In this document: positions 10,744 to 23,253 of the stretch, piece by piece
How positions within the stretch are numbered: the stretch's first letter is position 1
Layout: the number at the start of each line of letters is the position of its first letter
Notes under the pieces: generated by a model
Told to the model about the DNA's origin: nothing
Seen by the model: only the letters and a program-made list of their open reading frames with translations
The model's database searches: none
Assembly: GCA_902728285.1 (NCBI GenBank)
Contig: CACVBU010000871.1
Coordinates: forward strand, 620,001 to 684,000
Source of the DNA: Clytia hemisphaerica
Lineage: Eukaryota > Cnidaria > Hydrozoa > Leptothecata > Clytiidae
Reading direction: 5' to 3'
DNA: 64,000 bases
Program-made: the position numbers and the translations under genes

Positions 10744-11745
10744 GCCCCCCGGAGAGAGCGGAAGTCTGCCAACCCATCCCAAATTGAAATATTTGATTAA
10801 ATTAAACTTTAATAAGAATAGTGTACTTTGGATGAGGGTCAAATATTGTTAAGAAAGTTCCAAAATTGAGGTAAAGAAATCTTTTATTTTTTTAAAGTGG
10901 GCGCTGGGCGAAAGGCAAGAGACGCGTTTGGTTTTGATTTCAATGCCCCCTCGCTTTTTTACACCTTTTAGAATTTGCAGTTTTCAGCCAAAAAAGAGAA
11001 AATTTACCCAAAAATTCCTTATTTATGCGCTTCTTTTTTTCGCTCTCGCGCGTTTTTTTCATTTCCGCCCTCCTATTGGCCGCCCTTTTTAATAAAACTT
11101 CCTCTTAAAATTTTCCGCTGGAGTCGTTCGCTTCGCTGTTTGCACCTCCTTTTTTTATGTACTAAACTTTAAAAGAACACGTCATTGGCTCAAGCAACGA
11201 TCAGCCAAAACCATCCACATCGAGCAACGGTTTTAAAAAGTTTCAGCAAGTTTGACGTTTGACAGACCACAGAACAGATGTTGCTAGACCGTGTCGACGT
11301 ATCGGTTTAAGACTCTACTCTACTGGTGTATTTTGCCAACCTCTTCTCCAAAAGAGTCAGCATGACATGACATTTGACTTTTTATGTAACATTACAGCAT
11401 AGTTGATTGAAGATATCGTTATATATGTAAGAGTTTGTTTGTTTCCCACTTTGTCTGTGTCATCAACACTGTACTGTTCAAACCTTTTGCTTGGTAATTT
11501 TTAGATAAGATGCATGTTCATGTAACAATTTAAAATGTACCTGAATCTGATCTGTGCATAAAGTGGGCTGATTTTTCCTAATAACATTTATAAAAATTTA
11601 GTATTTTCTTTGTATTTATTTCTACAATCAGACAATTTCTTCTGACGTTATACTTGGTGAAAAACAGAGTAATAAAATTGGAGAAATGCAATGAACTGCC
11701 TGCCTCCTGATGAATGTTCAAGTTATAAAAAAGAGAGTAGATAGT
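10744..11745. other. Intergenic DNA without recognised genes
   Basis: Includes pyrimidine-rich tracts around 11020-11160. No supported exon or repeat family. Confidence 0.35.
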
Positions 11746-11920
11746 ACCGTGAGCGTGAGATCAGGTAACTTACATCAGTATAGTGGAGGCTAACATGCAT
11801 AGCCCTCAAATGACTGACCTGGCTGTTCATTAAAATATAAAGTTAAATCAAAACAAAAATGGTAGAGTAGAGTTGCGAGCGGAGCTGCATACCGTCTAAT
11901 AAATCTTACAAACCGATAGT

Positions 11921-12020
11921 AATCGAATTAATCGAAGAATAATCGAATTAATCGAAGAATAATCGAATTAATCGAAGAATAATCGAATTAATCGAAGAGT
12001 AATCAAATTAATCAAAGAGT
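11921..12020 (+). repeat. Tandem array, five 20-bp units
   Basis: The consensus is AATCGAATTAATCGAAGAAT. The first units are almost identical and the last has G-to-A changes. ATTCGATTA / TAATCGAA words recur at 12088-12178. Confidence 0.95.
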
Positions 12021-12210
12021 AATCAAAGGGTCTTCGAACATTCATCGAACGGTAATCAAAGAAGATGCAGATATTCTGAGGCTGGTGAGTATTCGATTAT
12101 TTCAAAATTTTGGTGTAATCGATAAGTCATCATTTGATGACGTTCGATTATATTCGATTATTATCGATTATAATCGAACGTTGGGAACATTTGATTAGTA
12201 GCGTCTGGAC

Positions 12211-12415
12211 TTGGTCTAATGTCAACATCCCTCGTATAAATTCGACACCCTTTTCTAGAGCTGAAAATAATAGAAAGGTAGAAACTATTTTTCTTTGCTT
12301 AGAGGTAGCTAAGAGAGGATAAATTCTTTTTCAATGACCAATTCCAATTTTCATATTATTCCTATCTCTAAAGAAGGGTGTCGAAATTAGAAGACGGATG
12401 TTGAGATTAGACCAA
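12211..12415. mobile_element. Palindromic MITE nested inside the 11746-12530 element
   Basis: Arms of about 60 bp form an inverted repeat: TTGGTCTAAT..TCAACATCC on the left mirrors GGATGTTGAGATTAGACCAA on the right, with TTCGACACCCTT further in on both arms. Half of a related copy occurs at 18463-18522. Confidence 0.75.
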
Positions 12416-12530
12416 CTTACAATAGTTCATTTGTTTTGAAACTTTGCTGCTTTGAATGGTCAGTCATTTGATGGCTATGCAAGTTTGCCTCCACCGATGC
12501 AAGTTACCCAACTTCACGATACCACATGAT

Positions 12531-13025
12531 TTTACTTTTAATTAATCTCGTGATGTGACTAAATTTCAATTGAATAGAGCATAGTCATTATAAAAAACCC
12601 TGATCTGGCAATGTTATTTTAGCTTTTTGTTCAATTTTCTTTTGTTACAAACAAAAGACAAGTTGCGATTTACTACATACTTTTTGATCACGTTACCAAA
12701 ATCTCCTCTTGGGATTGGTTGATTCTCTAATCATATGATCAAAATGTTTGCAAAATAAATCGATTTTGGTACATAAGCTCTATCTTTTAACAATAAAAAG
12801 AGACAAAAGCCTTCTAGACCAGTGTTTTTATAATGACTATGAATAGAGAGAGAGATCATGGTAGTCAGCAAACCGCAATGAGAGCTTTGTTGAATACTTA
12901 CCCCTTTTACTTTTAGGCGAAGGCAACAGTCTATTTTTGCATAAACTAATTACAGTACTCCATACTTCAGTGAATGCAAGTAAAACAAGCGGGAAACTAG
13001 ATATTACCTATAAATGAAAGTTAAA
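12531..13025. other. AT-rich spacer
   Basis: I see no gene or repeat I can support. Confidence 0.35.
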
Positions 13026-14035
13026 GGAATATTTGGCGAGTTACTGCAGCCGCAATAAAAAAAATCAAAACAGCGCTCATCAAAAATTACGTTCACATCT
13101 TGTTTTAACGTTTTTTGCCTAGACGATGTAGCAAGCATAGTAAGTATAAGCAGACTGTGTCTTTAATTGGTTCTAAAAAAATTCTGCGTTGGTAGAAATT
13201 TCTCCAACTTTCAACAATGATAGAACAAACCTATTTAAACAAAATTAACCAGCGCATTTCTTTTCTTTTTCCTTCTTCATCTTCAATAAAGGACTCAAAG
13301 TGAAACAGAATTAAGCACATAGGATATTCTTATAACCGTAAAATGCTGTTTGCTGTTCTTTATACTGTAGTGGAGTGCATGACATAACTCGCACGGCAAC
13401 AAACTGTTGGCTGATCATATTAGAGAGTTTCCGCAGTCACAACCGCAACTGCAACAGCAACATGAAAACATCAAATTCACACCTTTGAGTTGAACGGCAA
13501 ATCACTCATTTTGGCGTTGTCAGACAATGTGAGATTTCTACATAGAAATCAACATAAAAGCAAAAAGTAAGACATTTTTGAAAAAATATTTCAGAATCTT
13601 TAAACTTTTTATCATTTTTAAAGCTTTTTTTCTTGTGTTATATGCGTGTAAGTTTCAAGTATTGAATTTTTGAAATCCTGATTTTAAGTTTGTACAGTTT
13701 GTTACTAATAACATTACAAAATAATTCTGATCATTACAATATTTTTAGTTTGCATTGAAAGAGAAAAGCTTTGGGATTTACTATTTTTTGTTACTTTAAA
13801 AAAAATGATAAATTGTGAAAAATAATTGATTGAAAAATAATTGATTGAAAAATAATCAAAAATGAACAACAAAGGGAATGCTGATTTTTTTAACACCTAA
13901 ATGCAATTTCACATGTTTTCACGTTGCTGTTGCAGTTGCCATTGTGACTGCGGAAACTCTCTATTGGGCGTTACCATCCTCAAAGCAGTGAGCGCCTTTA
14001 TCATCCCACAACTCTGTCCACCATTTTAAATGACA
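13026..14035 (+). repeat. Dispersed repeat, copy 1 (relative at 59615-60113)
   Basis: It shares long stretches with 59615-60113, for example TATTTGGCGAGTT, GCCTAGACGATGTAG, AGTATAAGCA and GTGGAGTGCATGAC. It is interrupted by a 539-bp MITE at 13423-13961 that the other copy lacks. Function and ends unknown. Confidence 0.8.
13423..13961. mobile_element. Tc1/mariner-type MITE with TA duplication
   Basis: The terminal inverted repeats are nearly 50 bp and begin GAGAGTTTCCGCAGTCACAA, with few mismatches between arms. It is flanked by TA on both sides (13421-13422 and 13962-13963). The related repeat at 59.6-60.1 kb lacks it, giving an empty-site comparison. No open frame of transposase type. Confidence 0.9.
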
Positions 14036-14481
14036 TAGTGTCCTCCAGGGTTTGTTCCCCCCACCAAATTCTTGATTTTTTTAAATCTCGCCCCTCTTTT
14101 TTTTTCCCCTATGACTTTTCGGTTTTTTAGTTTCCCCCCCTCTTTTTTGCTTTCCCCCCAGAAAGTTCTGAAAATATCAGTTGCCCCCATATATAAATTT
14201 CTCAAATTTCAACCCGACACAAACGTAAAATTTTGCTGCAAAAGGAATACTAGACAAAATAGAATCATGATCTAATCACATGATATCATGTGGACTGACC
14301 TTGGTTGCTGAGATAAAGTTGAAGTCATTTCATACTTCCCCCCACCACCAAATTTGCCAACTATCAATGTTTTCCCCCCTCTCCCCCCCTTTACTATTCA
14401 AATTTTCATTTTCCCCCCTATCACCCATTCAAAATTGGAAAGTTGGTTCCCCCCCCTTTATAAAGGGGGGGGGGACTACGG
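14036..14481. repeat. Poly-C/poly-T rich dispersed element, copy 1
   Basis: Begins with CATAGTGTCCTCCAGGG and contains many CCCCCC runs separated by T-rich spacers. It ends in a C-run/G-run hairpin (CCCCTTTATAAAGGGG). The relative at 61612-61769 ends in the mirror image GGGGAGGACACTATG. Confidence 0.65.
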
Positions 14482-14499
14482 ACCCTACGGACTGTGCAT

Positions 14500-17215
14500 T
14501 TACAACATTGGTTGCCGAACCATTCCAAGTATCCAAGTATTCCAAGTATCAATGCTCCTATAGTAAAGTGAATTTAAGTTTGGTATCCTCTAATGCCGTC
14601 TTCAGCGAAATTCCTCTTTAATTCCTCTTCGATTTCGAAGGACAAGTTTCTGACATAGGAAGATTTATCATAGACATTAAGATGTTTATATACTTCCATC
14701 ATGTCCCTTTTTTTACACCTGATCTTGTGGCTGGGTAGGTTCATGGCTTGTAAAGGTTCTTCATATGAATGGTTTCTATAACCACCAACAAGTCTTGTGG
14801 CCTTACCTTGGATACTTTCAATTGCATCAGAGTGTTTCATCAGCCCTGGATACCAAACTACTTGCGCATACTCAAGGGGAGGTCTCACAAATGCAATGAA
14901 AAGTGTGCGGAGCATCTCGGGAGAAAGGTAGTCAAAGCTTATGTTAATCAATCCAACAATCGATTTAGCCTTCTTGATCTTGGTGTAGATGTGCTCTTCG
15001 AAATTCAATTCACTATCAATAATCACCCCAAGATCCTTCTCTTGATTGACATGTTCTAGGACAGGGCCAGCAATCTTGTAAGGATGTGCATGTTGAATGT
15101 TCCAGAATTTCCCTAGTGTCAACACATGACACTTGTCAGGATGGAATTTCAACAACTAGTCATCAGACTACTTTTCAATTGCCTCAATAGCGTGCTGAAG
15201 TCTAATTGCATCTTCAGCGTTATTTATTTCTTCAACCAGCTTTGTGTCATCGGCAAAGAGGATTATTTCTGAGTTGATGACTTTAGCTGGATCATTGATG
15301 TAAATAACAAAAAGGAGTGAACCTAAGACACTTTCTTGTGGTACGCCACTATGCACCTGGCAATTCTTAGATAACTTTCTATTGACCTTCACATATTGGT
15401 AACGATTGGACAAAAATGCTTTCATCCAACCAAGTACCCTTCCTCTGATACCATACACTTCGAGTTTTCTTAGTAATCTGCAATGTGGAACGGTGTCAAA
15501 TGCCTTTGTGAAGTCAAAATAGATTACGTCAACAACCTTATCATTGGATATTGAGTCTGCACTTTTGTGTGTCTAAGTAGTGAAGTAGTTGTTTCACTGT
15601 CAATCGCTTACCCATGAACCCATTTTATTTAGTTGATAGCAATTTCTCATTCTTAAGGTGCTCTATTATTTGTTTCTTTAGGATTTTTTCCATTACACTA
15701 CACGCAACTGATGTTAAACAAACGGGTCTGTAGTTTTCTGCAAGGTGCAGTCTTCCAATCATCAGGTAGCTTACTTTCTACAAAGGACTTGGCCATGATA
15801 GTATGTAAAGGACCGGCTATGTAAAAGGCCACCTGAAGGACAGCTTTTTCAGCATGACTGAGTGAATCTCATCAGGTCCTAGCGATTTATTAGGATTCAA
15901 ACCTTTCAGTTCCTTTCTGACCATGTCGATTGTTAGATCGAATGCTACATTTGTGTCTGTTCGTGATGGAAACTCAGGTAGTGATCCAGCAGTTTCATTC
16001 GTAAAAACACTGCAAAACCTGATCCTGTAGGATGTCAGCTTTATCCTCATTAGTAAAACGAAGTGATGATTTATCATTTGGATCAAGGAGAAGAGGGGAA
16101 ATTCCCAATTTGGTCTTCATTGAGTTGCGGATATGCTTCCAAAATTTCTTACGGCTTCTTTTTGCTTGACCACAAATTCGTTCTTGTAGTCTTCTTCTTT
16201 CTCGTCTGATCTTTCCTGTAACCTTGTTATGTTTCTTGCAGCTTAGCGTAAATAGCTCTATTTCTCTGTTCCAAAGTTGTACCTATTGATCTTACCCATT
16301 TGCAATAAAGGCGACGTTTTTCCTTTAAGCTTTGTTGAATATCTTGATCAATTGCAAAACTTCCCTTTTTTCCGTAAGCATGTTTTCTCTTCGTACTAGG
16401 AACGTATCGATTCCTAAGCTCAAATAATCTATCTCGCAACATCTTCCAGCAATCATTTACGTTTGCATTATCTGCTTTTTGATGGAAAGATGTCCTTTCA
16501 TTGCTTCAAAATTTGCCTTATGTAGTTACAGTTTTCATAAATGCTGTTTTAAAGTAACATTCGAACGTAAATGATAGAACACTGTGATCACTTTTATGAA
16601 GTGGTGAAAGGTAGGTTATGTTGCTAAACCTGGCGTATCGGTACCTTCAGCTCTCGTTGGTTCATCGACCTGTTGGTAAAAGAAGGAGTCTCTTAAAGCT
16701 CCGAGAAATTGTTTGTCTTCCTTCGTGTCATCGTGAGGAGTTGACCAATTTTCCCAATTGATATCTTTATAGTTGAAGTCTCCAACGATACACTTATGAC
16801 TGTATTTCTTATTCATTGCTATTTCCTTCAGAAGAAGATTAAGTGCTGTATTGTTTTTTTGCTGATGTTGGCGTGTTGATTGGACTTCTATACATACATC
16901 CGAAAAGCAAAGAATCGGCTCCTTTGAGTTTGATTGCCAGCAAGCATACCTCCTGAAATTCACTATTGGGTGTCACTTCGACTACATTTTTGATTGATTT
17001 ATGCGTTAAAACGATGATTCCAGGTCCAACATTATTTAAGGCATTTGTTTCGTAGGGTTGGGAGTAGCCTTCAATGTGGTATGAGACGTTCTTTTTTCAA
17101 ATGTTTCGGTTTTACTTCACAAATTGCAATGATATAGGGTTTTTCTTTTGAACTCACTTCATTTAGTTCTCTTTTCTTTATTTTAGTTAGTTGGTCTGCA
17201 TTAGAATATAGTATG
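14500..17215 (-). mobile_element. Degenerate CR1/L2-like LINE, 5'-truncated
   Basis: Read on the minus strand, the 5' side encodes an AP endonuclease (GDFNYKDINWENW, near 16740), truncated at about 17215. It is followed by reverse transcriptase: NPNKSLGPDEI in the fingers region, then GVPQESVLG (the usual QGS is QES here), the catalytic LFADDTKL, and a thumb/C-terminal domain ending near 14574. Frames break at least five times, so it is inactive. It closely matches the copy starting at 62464 wherever the two overlap. The 3' end carries a short CCAAGTAT-type repeat. Confidence 0.9.
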
Positions 17216-17293
17216 TTAAGTACTATTAAGTATAGTATATAGTACTATTAAGCATGATTATGCATGACATCACTTTAATGATTGGGAGAATTC

Positions 17294-18117
17294 ATGGCTG
17301 GAACCCCCCTGGCTGCAGGGGGGGGGCTAAAAGGTCGAGCAGCGATTGGTACCTGATTTTAGCCTGTGGCTAGGGGGGACTAACCATGTTAGGGGTCACC
17401 TAAATTTTTTCAGATGGACCTGGGGGCTACATTCTATGTTTGGTGATTGAATTATAAGCAGCCTACCAGACCATAGGTTGGCATTCCTCAACTTATATTT
17501 TAATCTAAGCAATGCTCAAAAACTGACAATTTGGTATCTAATATATTATCTGTAGTGCCGTAGCATGGGGGGGGGCAAGGGGAACTATAACCCTAATAAT
17601 TTTTTCAAAAATGGCTATTTTGCAAAGTTTTTCTTTTTGAATTTGTCATAATTGTCTTATAAGTGCATGCTTTGAGTGCATTTTCAAGCAATCTAGAGCT
17701 CAAATTTTCAAAATTTTCCCCCTTGGGCCAAACCATGGTTGGCCCTCGCGGTATCACTAAACTTCAGCCCCCTAATATGAAAATGCTTCCTACGGCACTG
17801 ATCTGTAAAAATTCTTTAATCATTTTGCATTTACTCAGATAAAAAATCTGTCGGCAAGGGATCTGCATCCTGACTTGATAATCTGGCAGTAACCTTTCAG
17901 TACTTAACTTATCTCTAATTTCTTAGGGCATTTATTCTATTTAGCAATAAGCTAAACTAACTGTTGTATTTGTTTGATAGTTTGAGAAGGATTTTCGAAA
18001 GAATTTGACGTGTCATTGGCTTAGGGGTCACCAAAAGTATTTGGCAACCAGGGGTTACCTAAATCTTAGGGGTCACCTGAATTCTTAGGGGGCACCTAAA
18101 ACCTGCTGCCAAGCCAT
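17294..18117. mobile_element. 824-bp repeat element, copy 1
   Basis: Begins ATGGCTGG and ends CCAAGCCAT. It matches 40819-41658 along its whole length. The flanks (GAGAATTC / GGAATTTC) look like a worn target duplication. The word TTAGGGGTCACCTAA occurs near the left end and in about three variants near the right end. Non-coding. Confidence 0.85.
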
Positions 18118-18530
18118 GGAATTTCTTTTGATTTAACTTTGTATTTTGATGAGGGCTATGCAAGTTTCCCTCCACTGATGTAAGTTTTCCCGCCTTCACG
18201 GTATGCAGGAAACTGATTCAATAGGTTGTTGCATTCTCCCAAATGACTATGCTTTAGCTTGAACTAAGGCTGCCATCACAAAACTTGTGTTCCAGCCATC
18301 TGACCCACTGATAATTTTTCTTAATTTTCCAATTCTTTTGAGTCGGAAAGTCACAAAATTATCTGATTTTTATCCAATTGAATTGGCAATCCCATCCTTC
18401 ACTTACACCCGCCATCTTTACTTCGAATTCAAAATATGATAATAATATAATATCTGATAATTATTCCTGTCTCTAAAGAAGGGTGCTGGAATAATAAGGG
18501 ATGTCAATATTAGACCAACTGAGGGTATAA
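18118..18530. repeat. Fragments of two inverted-repeat families
   Basis: 18148-18210 matches the right arm of the 11746-12530 element (GAGGGCTATGCAAGTTT, then CCTCCACTGATG and TTCACGGTAT). 18463-18522 matches one arm of the palindromic MITE at 12211-12415 (TCTCTAAAGAAGGGTG, then ATTAGACCAACT). Partner arms are missing. Confidence 0.6.
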
Positions 18531-19317
18531 TTTGTATCTGTTTTACACCTCAAAATTTGTCTGTCTGTCGTCTGTTACCAGCTTTTCCTAGGATAATTTT
18601 GTCTTATTTGAGCATTGGAAGGGGATCACTATCCCCTATCCCCTTTCAAAATTTGATGGAACAGAACCCCCCTCAAAATCAGGGTGTCATCGGGATTTTT
18701 TTCCCATTTTCAAGACAATATACACCACTCATCTATATATTAATAGCGGTGCTTTGTCTGTGTGTCACCACTTTCGTTTTCGCTTTGTTTGTGTTTCAAA
18801 ATTATGACTTTTAGTCTCTTGCTCCACAAATTTGTTCTATTGGATTCGCGCCATTTGCAAAAGATTGAATAGAGCTTGGTTTAGACTTTATTCAGCCTTT
18901 GTTTTGAAATTTAAGGCCCATCTACATTTAGTGATTTTAATTTCTGCCCAGACTTGCCTTTTTCTCTCTTCTTTTGTTTTAAATGTTTTCGAATGTATTT
19001 AACGATCGTATTTATTAATGACATTCAATTCTTTTCAAAACAAAACAATCTCATTTCATAGAAAAGAATATTTCAAAAAAGTAAAGTAAATCAAAACATA
19101 AAAATCAAAAAGTTTGTGGACAAAAACAGCATTCAAAGGGCGATATAAAGCATAAGAAAAAATTAGTTCACTTCTTTCTTCTTATAAAAATATTCAAGTC
19201 GTCGTTACTGTTAAAAAGTGTGTAGTCATTTTTTATGTTTAAATTCGAAAAGTTATGACAATGGTTTAAAAAAGCAACTTAGAATTGCCTAATTTTTTTT
19301 TTATCTGATAAAAACAA
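18531..19317. other. AT-rich intergenic DNA
   Basis: Nothing supported. The 85-codon frame at 18557-18814 has no start context or family resemblance. Confidence 0.35.
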
Positions 19318-19802
19318 GGCCAAAAAAAAAGGTGTTGTTTCGGGAAACGCGGGTGACGAAAAAAAAACTCACCCGGTCGCCCGCAAAATTTTTTTTTTTA
19401 CATTTTTTGGATTTTGGAGGGGGAGAGAAATTAAGAAAGAACAAGAATGTGTGATTTGTTTTTTTTTCCTTTGCAGAAAAAAAACTTTATGCGTTTCAAA
19501 AGACAAAAATCATTAAGTTTTTGAGCGTAAAATATCCTATTGTAAAATACGAAATACTAGAAAAAAAATAACACAGCTTTTATCTGAAAGATTGCCCTGG
19601 GTGGGAAAACTACTTGTACAACCTTTATGTTTTTAAAACACTACACTTCCATCATGGTATGAGATCGATAGACAGTCAAACGTTTTTCATTATTTCAAAA
19701 TAAAAAAGAAAGGAAAAATCTATTGACGTTACCAGGGGGGGGTACATGTTCAGTGTAGTAACCCATGGGGTAATAATCAGATTTTCGGTAATTTAAAAAA
19801 AA

Positions 19803-19861
19803 TCTGGGACCACCACCCTTTTTCAGTACCATGTACTAAAAAAGGGTGGTGGCCCCAGAAT
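19803..19861. repeat. Hairpin inside the 19.3-21.2 kb element
   Basis: CTGGGACCACCACCCTTTTT pairs with AAAAAGGGTGGTGGCCCCAG around the loop sequence CAGTACCATGTACT. Confidence 0.85.
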
Positions 19862-19907
19862 TTTTTTAAATAGTACTACTAGTTTTTTCTTGGATTTTTT
19901 TAAGGGA

Positions 19908-20160
19908 ACCACCCCTTTTACTACCATGTAGTAACTATTACCATCAATTCAAATCCGTATACCACCCTTTAGTACCTTGTAGTAGATATCACCGCCCATA
20001 TAAATCCCTATACCACCCTTTTAGTAACCTTTAGTAGCTATCACCACCCATTTCAATCCTCATACCACCCTTTTAATACCCTTTAGTGGCTACCATCACC
20101 TATTTTGAATCTTCACAACACCCTTTTAATACGCTGCAGGAAACTAACCACATCTGTACC
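19908..20160 (+). repeat. Tandem array, about five units of 51-53 bp
   Basis: Units start ACCACCCTTTTAGTACC, continue GTAGTAGCTATCACC and drift toward the right. Unit starts are near 19908, 19961, 20012, 20064 and 20117. Confidence 0.85.
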
Positions 20161-20698
20161 ATTTACTTTGTCTTTATTTTAACACAATTAACCATTCTTT
20201 CTGGTTCTTTTGAAAAAGTACTGAAAACCAATAACAAATATAGCCATTGATACTAACCATGATTTTTTTTCTAAAATTTTGGGTTAGAAAAGCTTTCGCA
20301 GGCTCCTTGAACCTACATAAACCTATTGAAAAGTGAAAACAGAAAACTGAAAGATTTCTTACTTAAAAGTATAAGGGGAATTGGGGAGGATCAAAAAGAA
20401 TAGTAAGTTATTGTAAGTTGGGGTACAACTCCCTTGTCAGGCAGTTTACTAAGCAATGAACAGAGTTTGAAAGAAGTTTCGTTATATCAATATAGAGTTT
20501 TTTTGAGTTACATAGATGATTTCGTTTGTTTACAAGTCAAGGTTTGTCTCGACCCTCAATACTCTCCACTTCTTTGGCTACCATTATGAAAAACAATAAC
20601 AAAAATACACACGGCACCGATTTATGTAAACATTCGAAATTCGAATATTTCAAACATTCGAAATTGAAAGCATAACAAAAAGAAATTAAGAGAAAAAT

Positions 20699-20724
20699 AA
20701 ACAAAGAAAGAAAGAAAGAAAGAT
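20699..20724 (+). repeat. (AAAG)n microsatellite
   Basis: Five to six GAAA/AAAG units in a row. Confidence 0.85.
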
Positions 20725-21301
20725 TTTAGTTATGGCACATGCAGTACAGTGCAGTACGATAAAATACAACTGGCAGTTTTTCGATTTAGTTTGATCAAAT
20801 CTAGCTGAATTGATACATTGTACTATCCTTTAAAACTAAATTTTACTTTGGTACCACCCAATTTAGTACATGGTAGTAAGTTTTTCGGGGATTTTTTTCA
20901 GGGGACCACCCTTTTTACTACCATGTATTAAATAGAAATAACTTCGAAAAACCACCACCCCACCAGCCTGACGTCACAAAAATTAAAAAAAATCTACTTT
21001 CGTCTTTTCTTTATATATACATGTTATTTTACTCTTTTACACAAAAGAGGTCTTTAATTGATGAACAGGAACTTCCGTTTTCGTTTAGTTGTTTGAAATC
21101 TTTAGTTAAAAATTTTTTTTTTCCTCAACTCCAACCCAAAAAAAATAATTTTTTTTTAGCGGCCGGGTGACTCTTGAAAAATAGTTCACCCGGTCGATTT
21201 CCGGAAACAAAACTTCTTTTTTTTTGGCCCAAAGAGTTGCAATATTCTTTGTGACCTTCCCACTTTTTCCTGAAAAATTGTCATTTAAACTGGACAGCAT
21301 A

Positions 21302-21706
21302 CTTTAGCCATACAAACTTTTGCCAGCAGAAACTTTCGCGATTATGGAGAATTTTGGCCCTTTTTCGCTGAGTAAATGTCTTTAAAAATTCTAGGAAGGG
21401 CCATTCGCGAAAGTTTATGCTCGCGAAAAATTCTTGACAAAATAGAAAATTTGTAAAACTTCAAACTTTGAATAAAATGTAACTTTTATGGCGCTTTTTG
21501 GCCTGCTAAAAAACTAATAATAATAAGTCAAAGGACAAATGTTTCAAGCCAATCCAAGAAGTATTTGTCCCTCTAAGCCATTTTTTCATGTGAAAATTCT
21601 CAATTTTACGTCTTGATTCGCGAAAAATATTTTCCGATAAATTCGCGAAAGTAAATGTTGTGAATTTCGCAATTTTTCGTCCTCGCAAAAGTTTGTACGC
21701 CTAAAG
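21302..21706. mobile_element. Tc1/mariner-type MITE, 405 bp
   Basis: Inverted ends CTTTAGCCATACAAACTTTT and, read in reverse, CTTTAGGCGTACAAACTTTT. Flanked by TA (21300-21301 and 21707-21708). The word TTCGCGAAAGT recurs inside in both orientations. Confidence 0.8.
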
Positions 21707-23253
21707 TATTTAAAGCGAGCGAAGCGAGAAAAATAGCTACCTGCAGAGTCGTTTCAAACGACACTGGTACAGTAAACGATGCTCTTTCTGATAACTTTTG
21801 ACTTAAACAAAAAATTATGTCACGGGGGACAGTACACAATCCAAATATGGTTAAAAGATAAGACACCTGGGGAAGGTTAGAGTTTAAACGTTGTAGAGAT
21901 TTCTTTTTTTCATTTGATCGCTTTTTTGAGCCAGCTTCAAAATCCAAAGGACTTTTAGTGCGTTCAGCTACAGCTACAGCTTAACCGGCGCCGGGTACCG
22001 GCTAGTATTAAATAAAAAATGATATCATATTCATTCTTGAAGGTGCTTTTGAGTCTATTTGCATTTGCAGTATCCGTATTGAAAATTGGTTAAAATTAAA
22101 ATATTTTATAGGATTTTAACCCAGTCCAAGACTACAAAAATAGAAATTTAGAAAGATGGGTTCAAAGAACTTATTGCTAACGCTTGATAAAAGGGGGGGG
22201 ATGCAAACTTGGTTGTTACTCTGAAAGTATTAGTCCTAGATAAGAGATCTAATCTTTTCATATTTGTTATCAAAGTGTAACCTTACAGTTACACAAAATT
22301 TATTACTTTTACCTGAATTTTAGTATATGTTTCTAAAGTTTATTTTGAAGGTGTCCCGTAAATACCTCGAAATTTGGGGGGTAATTATGGGACACCCTTG
22401 GGGAAAATACGGGACAGGTATAGAATGTTACTGAGCAATCTAGATATCTTTCCAAAAGGTCATGATATTTGAGGTTTTGCATCCACTGAGTGACTTGAAG
22501 TCCAAGTGCTATCATTTATTAAAGGACTTTCAAATTAGTGATATGGTTCCATTTTTACAGCAGCTTTTCTCCCTTTTGGGGTAGTAATGGGACACTTCAA
22601 TCAATAATGTTTGTTTACAACAATCTAAACCAATTGAAGTATAGAGATTAGGTGCCTTGATTGATTTCAAAGCATAATATTTTGATGAATTCAGTCAAAA
22701 TATAATCAAAGTGATTGCAGCTCTTCCTGAAACTAATTCTTGAAATGTTCTTTCTAACACTACGCAAATTGATTTTTATGGTGACTTGCAAAACTTTTTT
22801 GTTGAAACACCAAAATAATATGTTTTAAAAACTAACTAGACTATTTTTAAATAGCTAGTTAAGGAATCCTTCAAAATCCTCTCCATCTGAATCCAAATTT
22901 ATAAAAATAGCACCATTTTTAGGGATTTCCCATATTTACCCCTTCATTTTAACTATCCTGTAACTACCTCAGATGACTATATTTTGAATTCTGTTTTTAC
23001 TGAAAGAATAATTTTGTCCTTTTTGATATTTTATAGTGACATACTTGACTTTTGAAAAATTGAAAAAAGTGATTTTGCTCATAACAACAAAGGAATTTCG
23101 CCCTCTCGGCCCTGCTAAGATTAAAAAAAGGTAAGCTCAAGTAGGGTTTATGAAAACCATGCAAAATGCAGTTGAAATAAGATGCGGCACCTGTCCCAAG
23201 AGAAAACTAACATACAACCATTTATTTTCTATTTTTTTTAGGTTAATAGATAA
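21707..23253. other. Intergenic DNA upstream of ferrochelatase
   Basis: 22350-22396 forms an inverted repeat (GGTGTCCCGTAAATACC against GGGTAATTATGGGACACC); variants GGGACAGG and CCTGTCCC appear at 22411 and 23192, so another MITE may be present. A 3' splice site (CTATTTTTTTTAG) lies 13 bp before the ferrochelatase ATG, so a 5' UTR intron is likely. No other coding signal. Confidence 0.45.

Larger units (their letters stand above)
11746..12530. mobile_element. Terminal-inverted-repeat element with about 80-bp arms
   Basis: The left arm carries CCGTGAG, then TGGAGGCTAACATGCATAGC and CAAATGACTGACC. The right arm is its reverse complement with drift (GGTCAGTCATTTGATGGCTA, then CCTCCACCGATGCAAGTTAC). 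The same arms bound 38457-39330, and a solo right arm sits at 18148-18210. The interior holds a 20-bp tandem array and a nested palindromic element. No transposase frame. Confidence 0.75.
19318..21233. mobile_element. 1.9-kb terminal-inverted-repeat element
   Basis: The left end (GGCCAAAAAAAAAGG, then TTTCGGGAAACGCGGGTGA and CTCACCCGGTCGC) is mirrored at the right end, read in reverse (GGCCAAAAAAAAAGAAG, GTTTCCGGAAATCGACCGGG, GTCACCCGGCCGC). Each end also forms its own GGGTGA...TCACCC hairpin. The interior holds a 52-bp tandem array and copies of ACCACCC...AGTACCATGTA. No transposase frame. Confidence 0.65.
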
